64,000 nt of DNA, from contig NZ_LMGT01000007.1 in the NCBI RefSeq assembly GCF_001427825.1, forward strand, positions 62,001 through 126,000, given 5' to 3'. Of the stretch, positions 14,916-26,923 are shown in pieces. Origin of the DNA: Brevundimonas sp. Root608 (GTDB lineage Bacteria > Pseudomonadota > Alphaproteobacteria > Caulobacterales > Caulobacteraceae). Below the pieces are notes generated by a model, which was not told the origin of the DNA, did not search any database, and saw only the letters and a list, made by a program, of their open reading frames with translations. The first letter of the stretch is position 1; each line of letters starts with the position of its first letter. Position numbers and translations under genes: made by a program.

Positions 14916-16339
14916 AACGCCTGATCGCCCTCGCCCTGGCCGGTCTCACGGTCGTCGCTCCCGTCCCGCTGCTGCCGGACGTGGCCCAGGCCCAGTCCCG
15001 TGCAGCCCTGCCCATGGGGGCCGGCGCGCAACTGATCAATCTGCCGCGGGGCTCGTCGATGGCGATCGATCTGCCGTCGGACGCACGCGATGTGATCGTG
15101 CCGAACCCGGTGGTCGCCGAGGCCATGCTGCATTCGCCGCGCCGCATCACCATCATCGGCCTGCAGCCCGGCGAGACCGACGCCGTGGTTCTGGACGCCG
15201 CCGGTCGCACCATCCTGTCCCTGCGCATCCGCGTGGATGCCGGCGTTTCGGCCTTGCAGGACACCCTGGGCCGGATCATGCCGGGATCCCGGGTCCGGGC
15301 CGAGGCGGTCAACGACAGCATCATCCTGACCGGCCCCGTCGACAGTCCAGGCGAGGCTGACCGCGCCGCCCAGGTCGCGCGCGCCTTCGTCTCGGCGCCC
15401 GAGAAGGTCATCAACATGATGACCATCGCCGGCTCTGACCAGGTGATGCTCAAGGCCCGGGTGATCGAGGTGCAACGCACAGCGATCAAGCAGCTGGGCC
15501 TGGACGTGAACGCGTTCGTCTCCGACATCGGGGACGGTCTGGGCTTCGTTCAGAACGCGACCTTCGCGGTCAACGGCAGCCAACTCGGTGGGGGTCTGCT
15601 CAACTTTCTCGATCGAAATGGAAGTGGCGGAGGCGTGGAAACCCGGTTGCGCGCCTTCGAACGCGCCGGCCTGGTGCGCATCCTGGCCGAGCCCAACCTG
15701 ACATCCGTCAACGGTGAGAACGCCGAATTCCTGGCCGGGGGCGAGTTCCCCGTGCCCGTCGGACGCAGCGTGGACTCCGCCACGGGCCAGACGACGATCG
15801 GCATCGAGTTCAAGCCGTTCGGCGTGCGCCTCGCCTTCCGTCCCATCGTCCTGTCGCAGGGGCGCATTTCGCTGCAGCTGTCGACCGAGGTTTCGGAACT
15901 GAGCACGGCCGGAGCCTTCACGCTCGGCGGAACGGCCGACGACGCCCTGGTCATTCCCGCCCTCAACGTGCGCCGCGCCTCGTCCACGATCGAACTGCCG
16001 TCCGGCGGGTCGATGATGATCGCCGGCCTGCTGCGCGAGGACACCCGCCAGAACATCGACCAGCTGCCGGGCATCGGCAGCCTGCCGGTGCTGGGCTCCC
16101 TGTTCCGGTCGCGCGACTACCTGTCCGGTGAAACCGAACTGGTGATCATCGTTGAGGCCTACATCGTCTCGCCGACCTCGCCCGGCCGCATGCAGACGCC
16201 GGCCGACGGCCTGATCATCGCCAATGACGCCCAGACCCTGCTGTTCGGCCAGTTGAACCAGCAGTACCGGCCGGCCGGCGGGACGACGACCGGATCGGAC
16301 GCCGGCTGGACCGGCCCCGTGGGCTATGTGATCGAATGA
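14912..16339 (+). CDS. cpaC: Secretin CpaC, outer-membrane pilus channel
   Basis: A 475-residue secretin of the RcpA/CpaC type. A signal peptide ends near residue 28 (VAQAQS), then a pil_N domain (PSDARDVIVPNPVVAEAML), a BON-like region, and the secretin domain from about residue 200 to 430, with the late block GGSMMIAGLLREDTRQNIDQ and LGSLFRSRDYLSGETELVII. It forms the ring through which the Flp fibre leaves the cell. It overlaps cpaB and cpaD by 4 bp each, which suggests tight co-translation. Confidence 0.95.
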   Translation: MKRLIALALAGLTVVAPVPLLPDVAQAQSRAALPMGAGAQLINLPRGSSMAIDLPSDARDVIVPNPVVAEAMLHSPRRITIIGLQPGETDAVVLDAAGRTILSLRIRVDAGVSALQDTLGRIMPGSRVRAEAVNDSIILTGPVDSPGEADRAAQVARAFVSAPEKVINMMTIAGSDQVMLKARVIEVQRTAIKQLGLDVNAFVSDIGDGLGFVQNATFAVNGSQLGGGLLNFLDRNGSGGGVETRLRAFERAGLVRILAEPNLTSVNGENAEFLAGGEFPVPVGRSVDSATGQTTIGIEFKPFGVRLAFRPIVLSQGRISLQLSTEVSELSTAGAFTLGGTADDALVIPALNVRRASSTIELPSGGSMMIAGLLREDTRQNIDQLPGIGSLPVLGSLFRSRDYLSGETELVIIVEAYIVSPTSPGRMQTPADGLIIANDAQTLLFGQLNQQYRPAGGTTTGSDAGWTGPVGYVIE

Positions 16340-17022
16340 GGAATCCGGCCATGCGTATCTCCGCTTCCGCGATTTTCGTCCTCGCTCTCGGCTTGGGAGC
16401 CGCGGGCTGCGCCCCGATGATGGGCAGCGATGCCGAGGCGCCCCTGACCCCGCTGTCCCGCTACGGGCTTCAGGTGGAGCCGGGCCTGGACCGGATCGCG
16501 CTCGCGGTGCACGACCAGGGCCTTTCCGCCAATCAGCGTGACGCGGTGGGCCAGCTCGCCGCCCGCTACGGCGCATCGGGGCATGGCTGGATCAAGGTCG
16601 AGGCGCCGGCCGGCGAGGATCCGGTCGCCGTCGCACAGGCTTACGCCGTCCGCGCCGCCTTGCAGGGCGCCGGGGTCCCGGGCGAGCGCATCCAGATGGC
16701 GGCCTACGCCGCGCCTGACCCTCGCGCCCCGGTGTTGGCCGGTTTCGAGACGGTGCGCGCCTCGATCCCCGACTGCGCCAGCGCGGCGCGGAACCTGGGC
16801 CCCCGCTTCTCGAACCAGAGCTCGGCCAGCCTGGGCTGCGCCATCACCGCCAACATGGCCGCCCAGATCGCCGACCCCCGCGACATCCTCGGGGCCCGGC
16901 CGATGACGCCGGCCGATTCCGGCCGCGCCGCCGTGGTCTTCGATCACTACCGCAAGGGGCAGGCCAGTTCGACGCCCCAGGAGCCGCTGGTGAACGGCCA
17001 GATCGCCCGGGCCGTGGAATAG
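16336..17022 (+). CDS. cpaD: Pilus assembly lipoprotein CpaD
   Basis: A 228-residue CpaD-family protein. The leader ends in a lipobox-like GAAGC, so Cys25 is probably lipidated. The later block SASLGCAITANMAAQIADPRD is characteristic of the family. It acts in the periplasm or outer membrane as an accessory of the secretin. It begins within the cpaC stop. A second ATG at codon 6 is an alternative start and leaves a more typical lipoprotein signal. Confidence 0.92.
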   Translation: MRNPAMRISASAIFVLALGLGAAGCAPMMGSDAEAPLTPLSRYGLQVEPGLDRIALAVHDQGLSANQRDAVGQLAARYGASGHGWIKVEAPAGEDPVAVAQAYAVRAALQGAGVPGERIQMAAYAAPDPRAPVLAGFETVRASIPDCASAARNLGPRFSNQSSASLGCAITANMAAQIADPRDILGARPMTPADSGRAAVVFDHYRKGQASSTPQEPLVNGQIARAVE

Positions 17023-17026
17023 CGTG

Positions 17027-18571
17027 ATGAGCAACGCCTTCGCCCCCCAGCCCTTTGACGAGTTCGACGACGAGTTCGATCCCGACATGGGCTATGTAAC
17101 GCCAGAGGCCGCGGCGGCGGGACCCGGCCTCAACGAACCCGCCCCCCTTCCGGGCGAACCGCCGGCGGATCAGCGGCCGCCCCTCCAGTTCACCCCGCCG
17201 GCCGTCGCCGGGCCGCCCGCAGGGCCGGCCCCGTCCCTGCATGACCCCGACGCGGCGGTTCCGGCCGTAGCCGGCTTCAATCCGGTCGGCGAGCTGGTGG
17301 CCGGCGCAGCCTCGGCCTTTTCGGCCCCGACGCTCAGCGGGGCCCACACCGCCGAAGTGTCCGTGCCGCGCATCGCCATCCATGTCTTCGCCGAGCGCCA
17401 GGACACCCTGGCCGCCGCCGAGCGCGCCGGTCAGGACCGCCGCCTGTCGCGCGCCACCACCCAGATCCGCATCGGCGGCGTGGCCGCGGCCGTCGAGGCC
17501 TATCAGCACGAGCCCACGCCGCCGCTGATCGTGGTCGAGTGCATGAAGGACCCGCAGACCCTGCTGTGGGAAGTCGACCAGCTGGCCGAGGTCTGCGACG
17601 CCGGCACCAAGGTCGTCGTCGTCGGCGCCACCAACGACATCCTGCTGTTCCGCGAACTGATGCGCCGCGGCGTGAGCGAGTATCTGGTCGCGCCGCTGCA
17701 GCCGCTGCAGCTGATCGCCGCGATCGGCGGCCTGTTCGCGGATCCGGCGCAGCCCTTCGTCGGCCGCTCGATCGCCTTCGTCGGCGCGCGCGGCGGCACC
17801 GGCTCCAGCTCGGTCGCTCACAACACCGCCTATGCGATGAGCGAGCGGATCGGCGCCAACACCGTCATCGTCGACTACGATCTCCCGTTCGGCACCGCCG
17901 GCCTGGACTTCAACCAGGACCCACTCAGCGGCGTGGCCGACGCGCTCAGCCAGCCGGACCGCCTCGACCCGCTGCTGCTGGACCGGATGATGGTCCGCTG
18001 CACCGACAAGCTCAGCCTGTTCGCGGCCCCGGCCACCCTGGACGTCGACTGGGACATCTCGCCCGAGGCGTTCGAGGAGGTGACGACCCAGATTCGCTCG
18101 ACCGCGCCCTTCGTGGTCCTCGACCTGCCGCATCTGTGGTCGGGCTGGATGCGTCGCACCCTGATCGCGGCCGACGAAGTCGTCATCGTCGCGACCCCCG
18201 ATCTGGCTTCGCTGCGCAACGCCAAGAACATGATCGACCTGATCAAGCAGGGGCGCCCCAACGACGCCCCGCCGCGGCTGGTGCTGAACCAGGTCGGCGT
18301 TCCCGGCCGCCCGGAAATTCCGGCCAAGGATTTCGGCGCCGCCCTCGGCGTCCATCCCAGCCTGATCATCCCGTTCGATCCCAAGACGTTCGGCGCGGCC
18401 GCCAACAACGGCCAGATGATCCTGGACGCGGGGGCCAAGTCCAAGGCCGCCGAAGCCTTCCAGACCCTGGCCCAGATCGTCTCGCGCCGCGAACTCCCGA
18501 TGGTGACGGGTCCCAAGGCCAAGGGCGAAGGCAGGTCCATGTTCAGCGGCCTGTTCAAGAAGAAGTCATAA
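17027..18571 (+). CDS. cpaE: Pilus localisation ATPase-like protein CpaE
   Basis: The 514-residue protein has a Pro/Ala-rich, acidic N-terminus, a receiver-like domain (about residues 105-235), and a MinD/ParA-like ATPase fold from about residue 245 (FVGARGGTGSSSVAHNTAYA). The P-loop lacks the usual lysines of MinD, as is common in CpaE. DYDLPFGTAGLDFNQ matches the Switch region. In Caulobacter CpaE places the pilus machine at the cell pole. The ATG at 17027 directly follows a GTG at 17024, and either could be used. Confidence 0.94.
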   Translation: MSNAFAPQPFDEFDDEFDPDMGYVTPEAAAAGPGLNEPAPLPGEPPADQRPPLQFTPPAVAGPPAGPAPSLHDPDAAVPAVAGFNPVGELVAGAASAFSAPTLSGAHTAEVSVPRIAIHVFAERQDTLAAAERAGQDRRLSRATTQIRIGGVAAAVEAYQHEPTPPLIVVECMKDPQTLLWEVDQLAEVCDAGTKVVVVGATNDILLFRELMRRGVSEYLVAPLQPLQLIAAIGGLFADPAQPFVGRSIAFVGARGGTGSSSVAHNTAYAMSERIGANTVIVDYDLPFGTAGLDFNQDPLSGVADALSQPDRLDPLLLDRMMVRCTDKLSLFAAPATLDVDWDISPEAFEEVTTQIRSTAPFVVLDLPHLWSGWMRRTLIAADEVVIVATPDLASLRNAKNMIDLIKQGRPNDAPPRLVLNQVGVPGRPEIPAKDFGAALGVHPSLIIPFDPKTFGAAANNGQMILDAGAKSKAAEAFQTLAQIVSRRELPMVTGPKAKGEGRSMFSGLFKKKS

Positions 18572-18574
18572 CGG

Positions 18575-20197
<1,623 letters not shown>

Positions 20198-20203
20198 GCC
20201 GCG

Positions 20204-21181
20204 ATGCTGCCGATCCTCGCCGCGGTTCTGGCCTTCATCACCATCGGCGGCCTCGGCTGGGCCTTTGTCGGCGGCGGCGACTCCACCGATGCGGCGCTCA
20301 AGCGCGCTGAAGGCTTCGGGGGGCCGAAACAGGCCAATGCAGCCTCGAAGAAGGCGGCCGCCGCCAACACCCCCGAGGCCCGGCGCAAGCAGATCATGCA
20401 GCAGCTCCAGGAATCGGAGCGCGCCGAGCGCAAGGCGCGCATCAGCCTGAAGGCCAAGCTGAAACAGGCCGGGCTGAAGACCAAGCCCTCGACCTTCTGG
20501 ATCATCAGCGGCGTACTCGGCGTGTTCGCCTTCCTGCTGCCGCTGGTTTTCGGCCTGAACATCCTGATCGCCCTCGGGATCGCCTTCGTCGTCGGCCTGG
20601 GCCTGCCGCGCTGGTGGGTGGGGATGCTGGGCAAGCGGCGGCGCAAGAAATTCTCGAGCCATTTCGCCGACGCCGTCGATGTCATCGTGCGCGGCATCAA
20701 GTCGGGCCTGCCGGTCCACGACTGTTTCAAGATCATCGCGCGCGAGAGCCCGCAGCCTCTCGGGGCCGAGTTTCAGAACCTGGTCGAGGGGCTCGGCGTC
20801 GGCCTGACCCTGGCCCAGGCCCTGGACAAGATGTATGAGCGCATGCCGACGCCCGAGCTGAAATTCTTCTCCATCGTCATCGCCATCCAGCAGAAGACCG
20901 GCGGCAACCTGGCCGAGGCCCTGAACAACCTTTCGGTCGTGCTGCGGGCCCGCAAGATGATGGGCGAGAAGATCAAGGCGCTGTCATCCGAGGCGACCGC
21001 CTCGGCCGGCATCATCGGCTCGTTGCCGCCTGCGGTGATGATCCTGGTCAGCATCACCACCCCCGCCTACATGGCCAAGCTTTTCACCGACCCGCGCGGC
21101 CAGTTCATGCTGTTCGTGGCCGTGGCGATGATGAGCTTCGGCATCTTCGTGATGAAGAAGATGATCTCCTTCAAGTTCTAG
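20204..21181 (+). CDS. tadB: Inner-membrane platform protein TadB (CpaG)
   Basis: A 325-residue T2SSF-domain protein. Helices lie at the N-terminus (residues 2-21), near 97-150 and at the C-terminus, with the T2SSF block HFADAVDVIVRGIKSGLPVH and ALDKMYERMPTPELKFFSIV between. With TadC it forms the membrane platform on which CpaF acts. The first 90 residues are Ala/Lys-rich and probably cytoplasmic. It follows cpaF by 6 nt. Confidence 0.94.
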   Translation: MLPILAAVLAFITIGGLGWAFVGGGDSTDAALKRAEGFGGPKQANAASKKAAAANTPEARRKQIMQQLQESERAERKARISLKAKLKQAGLKTKPSTFWIISGVLGVFAFLLPLVFGLNILIALGIAFVVGLGLPRWWVGMLGKRRRKKFSSHFADAVDVIVRGIKSGLPVHDCFKIIARESPQPLGAEFQNLVEGLGVGLTLAQALDKMYERMPTPELKFFSIVIAIQQKTGGNLAEALNNLSVVLRARKMMGEKIKALSSEATASAGIIGSLPPAVMILVSITTPAYMAKLFTDPRGQFMLFVAVAMMSFGIFVMKKMISFKF

Positions 21182-21191
21182 GAACCGGCCC

Positions 21192-22181
21192 GTGATTGCG
21201 TTCTTCACCAACCTCCAGAATCTGCTGAGCCTCGGCGTGGGGGTGCTGGTGTTCGCCACCCTGGTGACGCTGCTCGGTTCGTTCGGGGGCGGGGCCAAAC
21301 TGGAAAGCCGGATGCAGGCCGTCGCGGTGCGCCGCGAGGAGCTGAAGCGCCGGTCGCGCCAGGCGATCGCCTCCCAGAACAGCGGCCCGCAGAACCTCCG
21401 GCATACCGACGAGGGCTTCAAGAAGCGGGTCGTGGAACGGCTGAACCTGACCAAGCTGCTGGAAGACCCCAAGGTCGCCGACAAGATGGCCCAGGCCGGG
21501 TATCGCGGGCCCAAGCCGCTGACCACCTTCTACTTCTTCCGCTTCTCCATGCCCTTCGTCTTCCTCGCGATCGCGGCCCTCTACCTGTTCGTGGTCAACG
21601 ATTTCGGCATGCCGGTGATGACACGGCTGACCATCAGCATGGTCGCCGCGGTGATCGGCTTCTATGCGCCCAACATCTTTCTCGCCAACCGCATCTCCAA
21701 GCGCCGCACCTCGATCATGCAGGCCTTCCCGGATGCGCTGGATCTGCTGCTGATCTGCGTCGAGGCCGGCATGTCGATCGAGGCGGCGATCCAGAAGGTC
21801 AGCCAGGAGATCGGCGGCTCGTCCATCGACCTGGCCGAGGAGATGACCCTGCTGTCGGCCGAGCTCAGCTACCTCCCGGACCGGCGGATGGCCTATGAGG
21901 GCCTGGCCAAGCGAACCAACCATCCGGGCGTCAAATCGGTCGCCACCGCCATGACCCAGGCCGAGACCTACGGCACGCCGCTGGGCTCGGCCCTGCGCAC
22001 CATGGCCAAGGAGAACCGCGAGATGCGTCTCTCGGCGGCGGAGAAGAAGGCCGCGGCCCTGCCGGCCAAACTGACCGTGCCGATGATCCTGTTCTTCCTG
22101 CCCGTCCTGTTCATCGTCATCCTGACGCCGGCGATCATCAGCATCCAGGATACGATGGCCGCCGGCGCCGCGGGCGGCTGA
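21192..22181 (+). CDS. tadC: Inner-membrane platform protein TadC (CpaH)
   Basis: A 329-residue T2SSF-family protein, partner of TadB. It has an N-terminal helix, a pair of helices near residues 112-165, the T2SSF domain with AFPDALDLLLICVEAGMSIE, and a C-terminal helix (VPMILFFLPVLFIVILTPAI). It begins with GTG 10 nt after tadB and is the last pilus gene here. No TadD or TadG homologue follows, as the next gene is on the opposite strand. Confidence 0.94.
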   Translation: MIAFFTNLQNLLSLGVGVLVFATLVTLLGSFGGGAKLESRMQAVAVRREELKRRSRQAIASQNSGPQNLRHTDEGFKKRVVERLNLTKLLEDPKVADKMAQAGYRGPKPLTTFYFFRFSMPFVFLAIAALYLFVVNDFGMPVMTRLTISMVAAVIGFYAPNIFLANRISKRRTSIMQAFPDALDLLLICVEAGMSIEAAIQKVSQEIGGSSIDLAEEMTLLSAELSYLPDRRMAYEGLAKRTNHPGVKSVATAMTQAETYGTPLGSALRTMAKENREMRLSAAEKKAAALPAKLTVPMILFFLPVLFIVILTPAIISIQDTMAAGAAGG

Positions 22182-22187
22182 CGCCGC

Positions 22188-22664
22188 TCAGACCGGCAAG
22201 GCCCCGCGCTTCACCACCGTTCGCATGGCCACGCTCGACGACACCCGGGTCACACCCGGGATCCGCGTCAGCTCGCGCGAGTGGACCCGCTCCAGATCGT
22301 CGACGTCGCGCACCACCAGCCGCAGCAGATAGTCCGAGCCGCCGGTCATCAGATAGCATTCGACCACCTCGGGCACGGTCGCGATGGCGGTCTCGAAGGC
22401 GGTCAGCGAGGCCTCGGCCTGGGACGACAGGGTCACCGTCACGAAGACGCTGATCGGCAGGCCCACGGCGCGTTCGTTGATGATGGCGGCGTAGCGGCTG
22501 ATCACCTCGGCGGCCTCCAGCGCGCGCAGGCGGCGCAGGCAGGCGCTCTCGGACAGGTTCACCGTCCGGGCCAGATCGGCGTTGGTCATGCGCCCGTCGC
22601 CTTGCAGGGCGCGGATCATCTTCCGGTCGGTGTCGTCAAGGGCGACGGCGGAAACGGTCTTCAA
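22188..22664 (-). CDS. Lrp/AsnC-family transcriptional regulator of ald
   Basis: A 158-residue Lrp-family protein with an N-terminal HTH (DDTDRKMIRALQGDGRMTNA, LSESACLRRLRALEAAEVI) and a C-terminal RAM domain that binds amino acids (VECYLMTGGSDYLLRLVVRD). It is divergent from alanine dehydrogenase, and such pairs typically have the Lrp protein controlling ald in response to alanine. The TTG at 22664 is the only start that keeps the full HTH, so the codon is inferred. Its stop faces tadC with 6 bp between. Confidence 0.9.
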   Translation of the reverse strand: MKTVSAVALDDTDRKMIRALQGDGRMTNADLARTVNLSESACLRRLRALEAAEVISRYAAIINERAVGLPISVFVTVTLSSQAEASLTAFETAIATVPEVVECYLMTGGSDYLLRLVVRDVDDLERVHSRELTRIPGVTRVSSSVAMRTVVKRGALPV

Positions 22665-22809
22665 AGCGGGCCTCTCTCGCAGAGTCTGCGACTTTATGCC
22701 GTTCACCCGCCGAAAAGAACAGGAACCTGCGGTGGGACCGCCGCTAGATTGCCGCCCGAAACGAAGCGGCCGCACAGAGCCGCCCGTCCCATCGGCAGAG
22801 GAAACGGTC

Positions 22810-23928
22810 ATGCGCGTCGGCGTCCCCAGGGAAATCAAGAAGAACGAACATCGCGTCGGCCTGACGCCGACCGCGGTGCGTGAATACGTCGCCCACGGCC
22901 ACTCGGTCTCGATCGAGACGGGCGCGGGCCTCGGCGCGGGCTTCACCGACGCGGACTTCAAGAAGGCGGGCGCGAAGATCGTCGCCGACGCCAGGACCGT
23001 CTTCGCCGACAACGACATGATCGTGAAGGTGAAGGAGCCGCAGAAGGTCGAGTGGGAAATGCTCCGCGAGGGCCAGATCCTGTTCACCTATCTGCACCTG
23101 GCGCCCGATCCCGAACAGACCAAGGGCCTGCTGGCGTCGAAATGCGCCGCCGTGGCCTATGAGACCGTGACGAACGCGCAAGGCGGCCTGCCGCTGCTGG
23201 CGCCGATGTCCGAAGTGGCGGGCCGGATCGCCGTCTTCTCGGCCGCCGAGACCCTGCTGAAGCACAACGGCGGCATGGGGCTGCTGTTCTGCGGCGTCCC
23301 GGGCGTGGCCCCGGCGCGCGTGCTGGTGCTGGGCGGGGGCGTCGTCGGCCTGAACGCGGCCCGCATGGCCATGGGCCTGGGCGCCGAGGTCGTGGTGCTG
23401 GAACGCTCGATCCCGCGCATGGCCTATATCGACGAAGTCACCCAGGGCCGGGTCATCACCCGCTATTCCTCGATCGGCGCGATCGAGGAGGAGATGGTCA
23501 AGGCCGACGTCATCATCGGCGCCGTGCTGGTCCCCGGGGCCGAGGCCCCCAAGCTGATCAAGCGCGAACACCTGAAGCAGATGAAGCCCGGCTCTGTGCT
23601 GGTCGACGTCGCCATCGACCAGGGCGGCTGTTTCGAGACCAGCCACGCCACGACCCACGAGGACCCGACCTATGTCATCGACGGCGTGGTCCACTATTGC
23701 GTCGCCAACATGCCCGGCGCCGCGCCGCGGACTTCGTCCGAAGCCCTGAACAACGCCACCCTGCCGTTCGGCCTGGCCCTGGCGGACAAGGGTCTGGAGG
23801 CGCTGAAGCAGAATCCGCATCTGGCGCGCGGCCTCAACGTGCTGAAGGGCGAGATCACCTATCCGGCCGTCGCCGAGGCGCTGGACATGCCGTGGAGCGA
23901 TCCGTTCGGGGTGTGGGCCAAGGGGTAG
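22810..23928 (+). CDS. ald: Alanine dehydrogenase
   Basis: A 372-residue NAD-dependent enzyme converting L-alanine to pyruvate and ammonia. The N-terminal VGVPREIKKNEHRVGLTPTA, the Rossmann block VLGGGVVGLNAARMAMGLGA, and the substrate-site segments VAYETVTNAQGGLPLLAPMS and ATLPFGLALADKGL are classic. The gap of 145 bp to the divergent Lrp gene must hold both promoters and the regulator site. A GTTC and GAAC pair near 22699-22720 could be part of it. Confidence 0.97.
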   Translation: MRVGVPREIKKNEHRVGLTPTAVREYVAHGHSVSIETGAGLGAGFTDADFKKAGAKIVADARTVFADNDMIVKVKEPQKVEWEMLREGQILFTYLHLAPDPEQTKGLLASKCAAVAYETVTNAQGGLPLLAPMSEVAGRIAVFSAAETLLKHNGGMGLLFCGVPGVAPARVLVLGGGVVGLNAARMAMGLGAEVVVLERSIPRMAYIDEVTQGRVITRYSSIGAIEEEMVKADVIIGAVLVPGAEAPKLIKREHLKQMKPGSVLVDVAIDQGGCFETSHATTHEDPTYVIDGVVHYCVANMPGAAPRTSSEALNNATLPFGLALADKGLEALKQNPHLARGLNVLKGEITYPAVAEALDMPWSDPFGVWAKG

Positions 23929-23942
23929 GATTCAAGACGCGT

Positions 23943-24087
23943 CTCCCTCCCCTTCATGGGGAGGGACGGCGAGGCGCAGCCGAGCCCGGGTGGGGAACGC
24001 CAGCCCCGCACCGACAGCGCCGGCTTCGCAATTCCCCACCCTGTCGTCGCTCCGCGCCGACATCCCTCCCCACTTCGGGGGAGGGAG
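23943..24087. repeat. Intergenic long inverted repeat (palindromic element)
   Basis: Two imperfect arms of about 55 bp face each other. The left arm starts CTCCCTCCCCTTCATGGGGA and the right arm is its near complement, ending GGGGGAGGGAG. Each arm contains its own CCTCCCC/GGGGAGG hairpin. It fills the gap between ald and obgE and carries no gene. It resembles the dispersed palindromic intergenic repeats of Caulobacterales genomes, and a shorter related hairpin lies near 41632. Confidence 0.75.
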
Positions 24088-24113
24088 AGCACCGTGACAC
24101 GCCCCGCCTGTAA

Positions 24114-25202
<1,089 letters not shown>

Positions 25203-25263
25203 CCCCGCCCGTCCGGGCGTGTTAGCTCCCTTGTGAGCATAAGTCCCCGCGAGCCCTGCCGCC

Positions 25264-25941
25264 TTGTCCTTCTTCCACGCCGGTCCCGCGCCGAAAGCCC
25301 AGGGGCCCCGCCCCGGCGCCCTGCGCGACGGGCTGGATCTTCAGCCCGGAATGGCGGTCGGGCTGTTCGGGGGCTCCTTCAATCCGGCCCATGACGGACA
25401 CGCCCATGTCGCCGAGACGGCCATGCGGCGGCTGGGGCTGGACCGGGTCGTCTGGCTGGTGTCGCCGCAGAACCCGCTCAAGGACGCCCGCGACAGCGCG
25501 CCCCTGGCCGAACGCATGGCCTCGGCGCGGGCGGCGGCGAGGCTGGCGGCGGACGGCCGGGCCATGGTGGTTTCGGACTTCGAGACCCGCGCCGGCACGC
25601 AATGGACGGTGGACACCCTGCGCGCCCTGACGGCCCGGCACCCCGGCGTGCGCTTCGTCTGGCTGATGGGATCCGACAATCTGGCCAGTTTTCACAAATG
25701 GCGCGGCTGGACCGACATCATGCGGATGATGCCCATGGCGGTGATCGCCAGGCCCGGCAGCCAGCTGGACAGCCGCACCGCCCCGGCCGCCGCCCGCTTC
25801 GCCTCGGCGCGGGTTCCGGCCGCCCGTGCGCGCCTGTTGCCCGACCTCGACGCGCCCGCCTGGACCTATCTGACGGCGCCGCTGAATCCGCGCTCGTCGA
25901 CCGCGTTGCGGGCCGCGCGTGACGCCGCCGCGCATTTGTGA
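25264..25941 (+). CDS. nadD: Nicotinate-nucleotide adenylyltransferase
   Basis: NadD adenylates nicotinate mononucleotide in NAD synthesis. The nucleotidyltransferase motif GLFGGSFNPAHDGH and the later LMGSDNLASFHKWRGW and RSSTALRA blocks are clear. The TTG at 25264 gives 225 residues with a 30-residue Pro/Gly-rich N-terminal extension. An ATG at 25351 would start right at the core and give 196 residues, so the start is uncertain. It stands before rsfS and rlmH, a usual alphaproteobacterial order. Confidence 0.92.
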   Translation: MSFFHAGPAPKAQGPRPGALRDGLDLQPGMAVGLFGGSFNPAHDGHAHVAETAMRRLGLDRVVWLVSPQNPLKDARDSAPLAERMASARAAARLAADGRAMVVSDFETRAGTQWTVDTLRALTARHPGVRFVWLMGSDNLASFHKWRGWTDIMRMMPMAVIARPGSQLDSRTAPAAARFASARVPAARARLLPDLDAPAWTYLTAPLNPRSSTALRAARDAAAHL

Positions 25942-26038
25942 TAGGCTTCCGCTTTAGTAATCTCCCCGGAGCCTTCCGCTGACCCCCTCGCCCGCGCACG
26001 ACGCGCAAGACACCGCCGTTTCGAACACGGCGCACGAG

Positions 26039-26443
26039 ATGGACGAATTCGAACCCATCCGCTCAGAAGACGGTCCGCAGGCTCCCCTTCCCGTCGGCTC
26101 AACCGCGCTGGAAACGGCGATCCTGTCGCGTCTCGACGACGACAAGGCGCAGGACATCGTCCTCATCGACCTGAAGGGCAAAAGCCCGATGGCCGACACC
26201 ATGATCATCGCCTCCGGGCGGTCGCACCGGCACGTCGGCGCCCTGGCCGACCACCTTCAGCGCGCGCTGAAGGAACAGGGTCTGGGCAAGGTCAAGGTTT
26301 CGGGCCTGCCGCACTGCGACTGGGTGCTGCTGGATGCGGGGGACGTCATCGTCCACCTGTTCCGCCCGGAAGTGCGCGCATTCTACAACATCGAGAAGAT
26401 CTGGTCGGTCGAGAGCGGCCACCGCGTCGACGCCCGCGCCTGA
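26039..26443 (+). CDS. rsfS: Ribosomal silencing factor RsfS
   Basis: A 134-residue RsfS/Iojap/YbeB protein that binds uL14 and blocks subunit joining under starvation. The core from residue 20 includes DDKAQDIVLIDLKGKSPMAD, TMIIASGRSHRHVGALADHL and the terminal HLFRPEVRAFYNIEKIW. The first 20 residues are acidic and variable. The reading frame remains open upstream toward nadD, so the ATG at 26039 is the first conventional choice, not a certain one. Confidence 0.94.
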   Translation: MDEFEPIRSEDGPQAPLPVGSTALETAILSRLDDDKAQDIVLIDLKGKSPMADTMIIASGRSHRHVGALADHLQRALKEQGLGKVKVSGLPHCDWVLLDAGDVIVHLFRPEVRAFYNIEKIWSVESGHRVDARA

Positions 26444-26458
26444 TTTCCTGATCACCGG

Positions 26459-26923
26459 ATGAAGCTGGCCGTCATCGCCATCGGCAAGCCGGGGCGGGGG
26501 CCAGAGGCCGCGCTGGCGACCGACTACGCCGAGCGCGCGACGCTGGCCGGGCGGGCGCTCGGTCTCGGCCCGCTGGAGCTGGTCGACCTCGAACCGCGCA
26601 AGCCGGGCAGGGCGCCCGAGGCCGAGCTGATCCTCAAGGCCGCCGAGGGCGCGCATCTGATCGCCTGCGACGAGCGCGGCAAGACCTTCTCCAGCCGCGC
26701 CTTCGCCGACCATATCGCCATGCTGCGCGACCGGGGCGAGCGCCGGCTGGTGTTCGCCATCGGCGGGGCCGACGGGCTGGACGAGAGCGTGCGCGCCGCG
26801 GCCGGCTCGACCCTGGCCTTCGGGCCCCAGACCTGGCCGCATGCGCTGGCGCGGGCGATGCTGGCGGAACAGCTGTATCGCGCCGTGACCATCCTGGCCG
26901 GATCGCCCTATCATCGCGACTGA
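26459..26923 (+). CDS. rlmH: 23S rRNA pseudouridine-1915 N3-methyltransferase
   Basis: A 154-residue SPOUT methyltransferase. The trefoil-knot motif FAIGGADGLDESVR and the C-terminal EQLYRAVTILAGSPYHRD, which closes the active site, match RlmH. It methylates pseudouridine 1915 in helix 69 of 23S rRNA. It follows rsfS by 15 nt, and its stop overlaps the start of the EnvC-like gene (TGATG). Confidence 0.95.
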   Translation: MKLAVIAIGKPGRGPEAALATDYAERATLAGRALGLGPLELVDLEPRKPGRAPEAELILKAAEGAHLIACDERGKTFSSRAFADHIAMLRDRGERRLVFAIGGADGLDESVRAAAGSTLAFGPQTWPHALARAMLAEQLYRAVTILAGSPYHRD

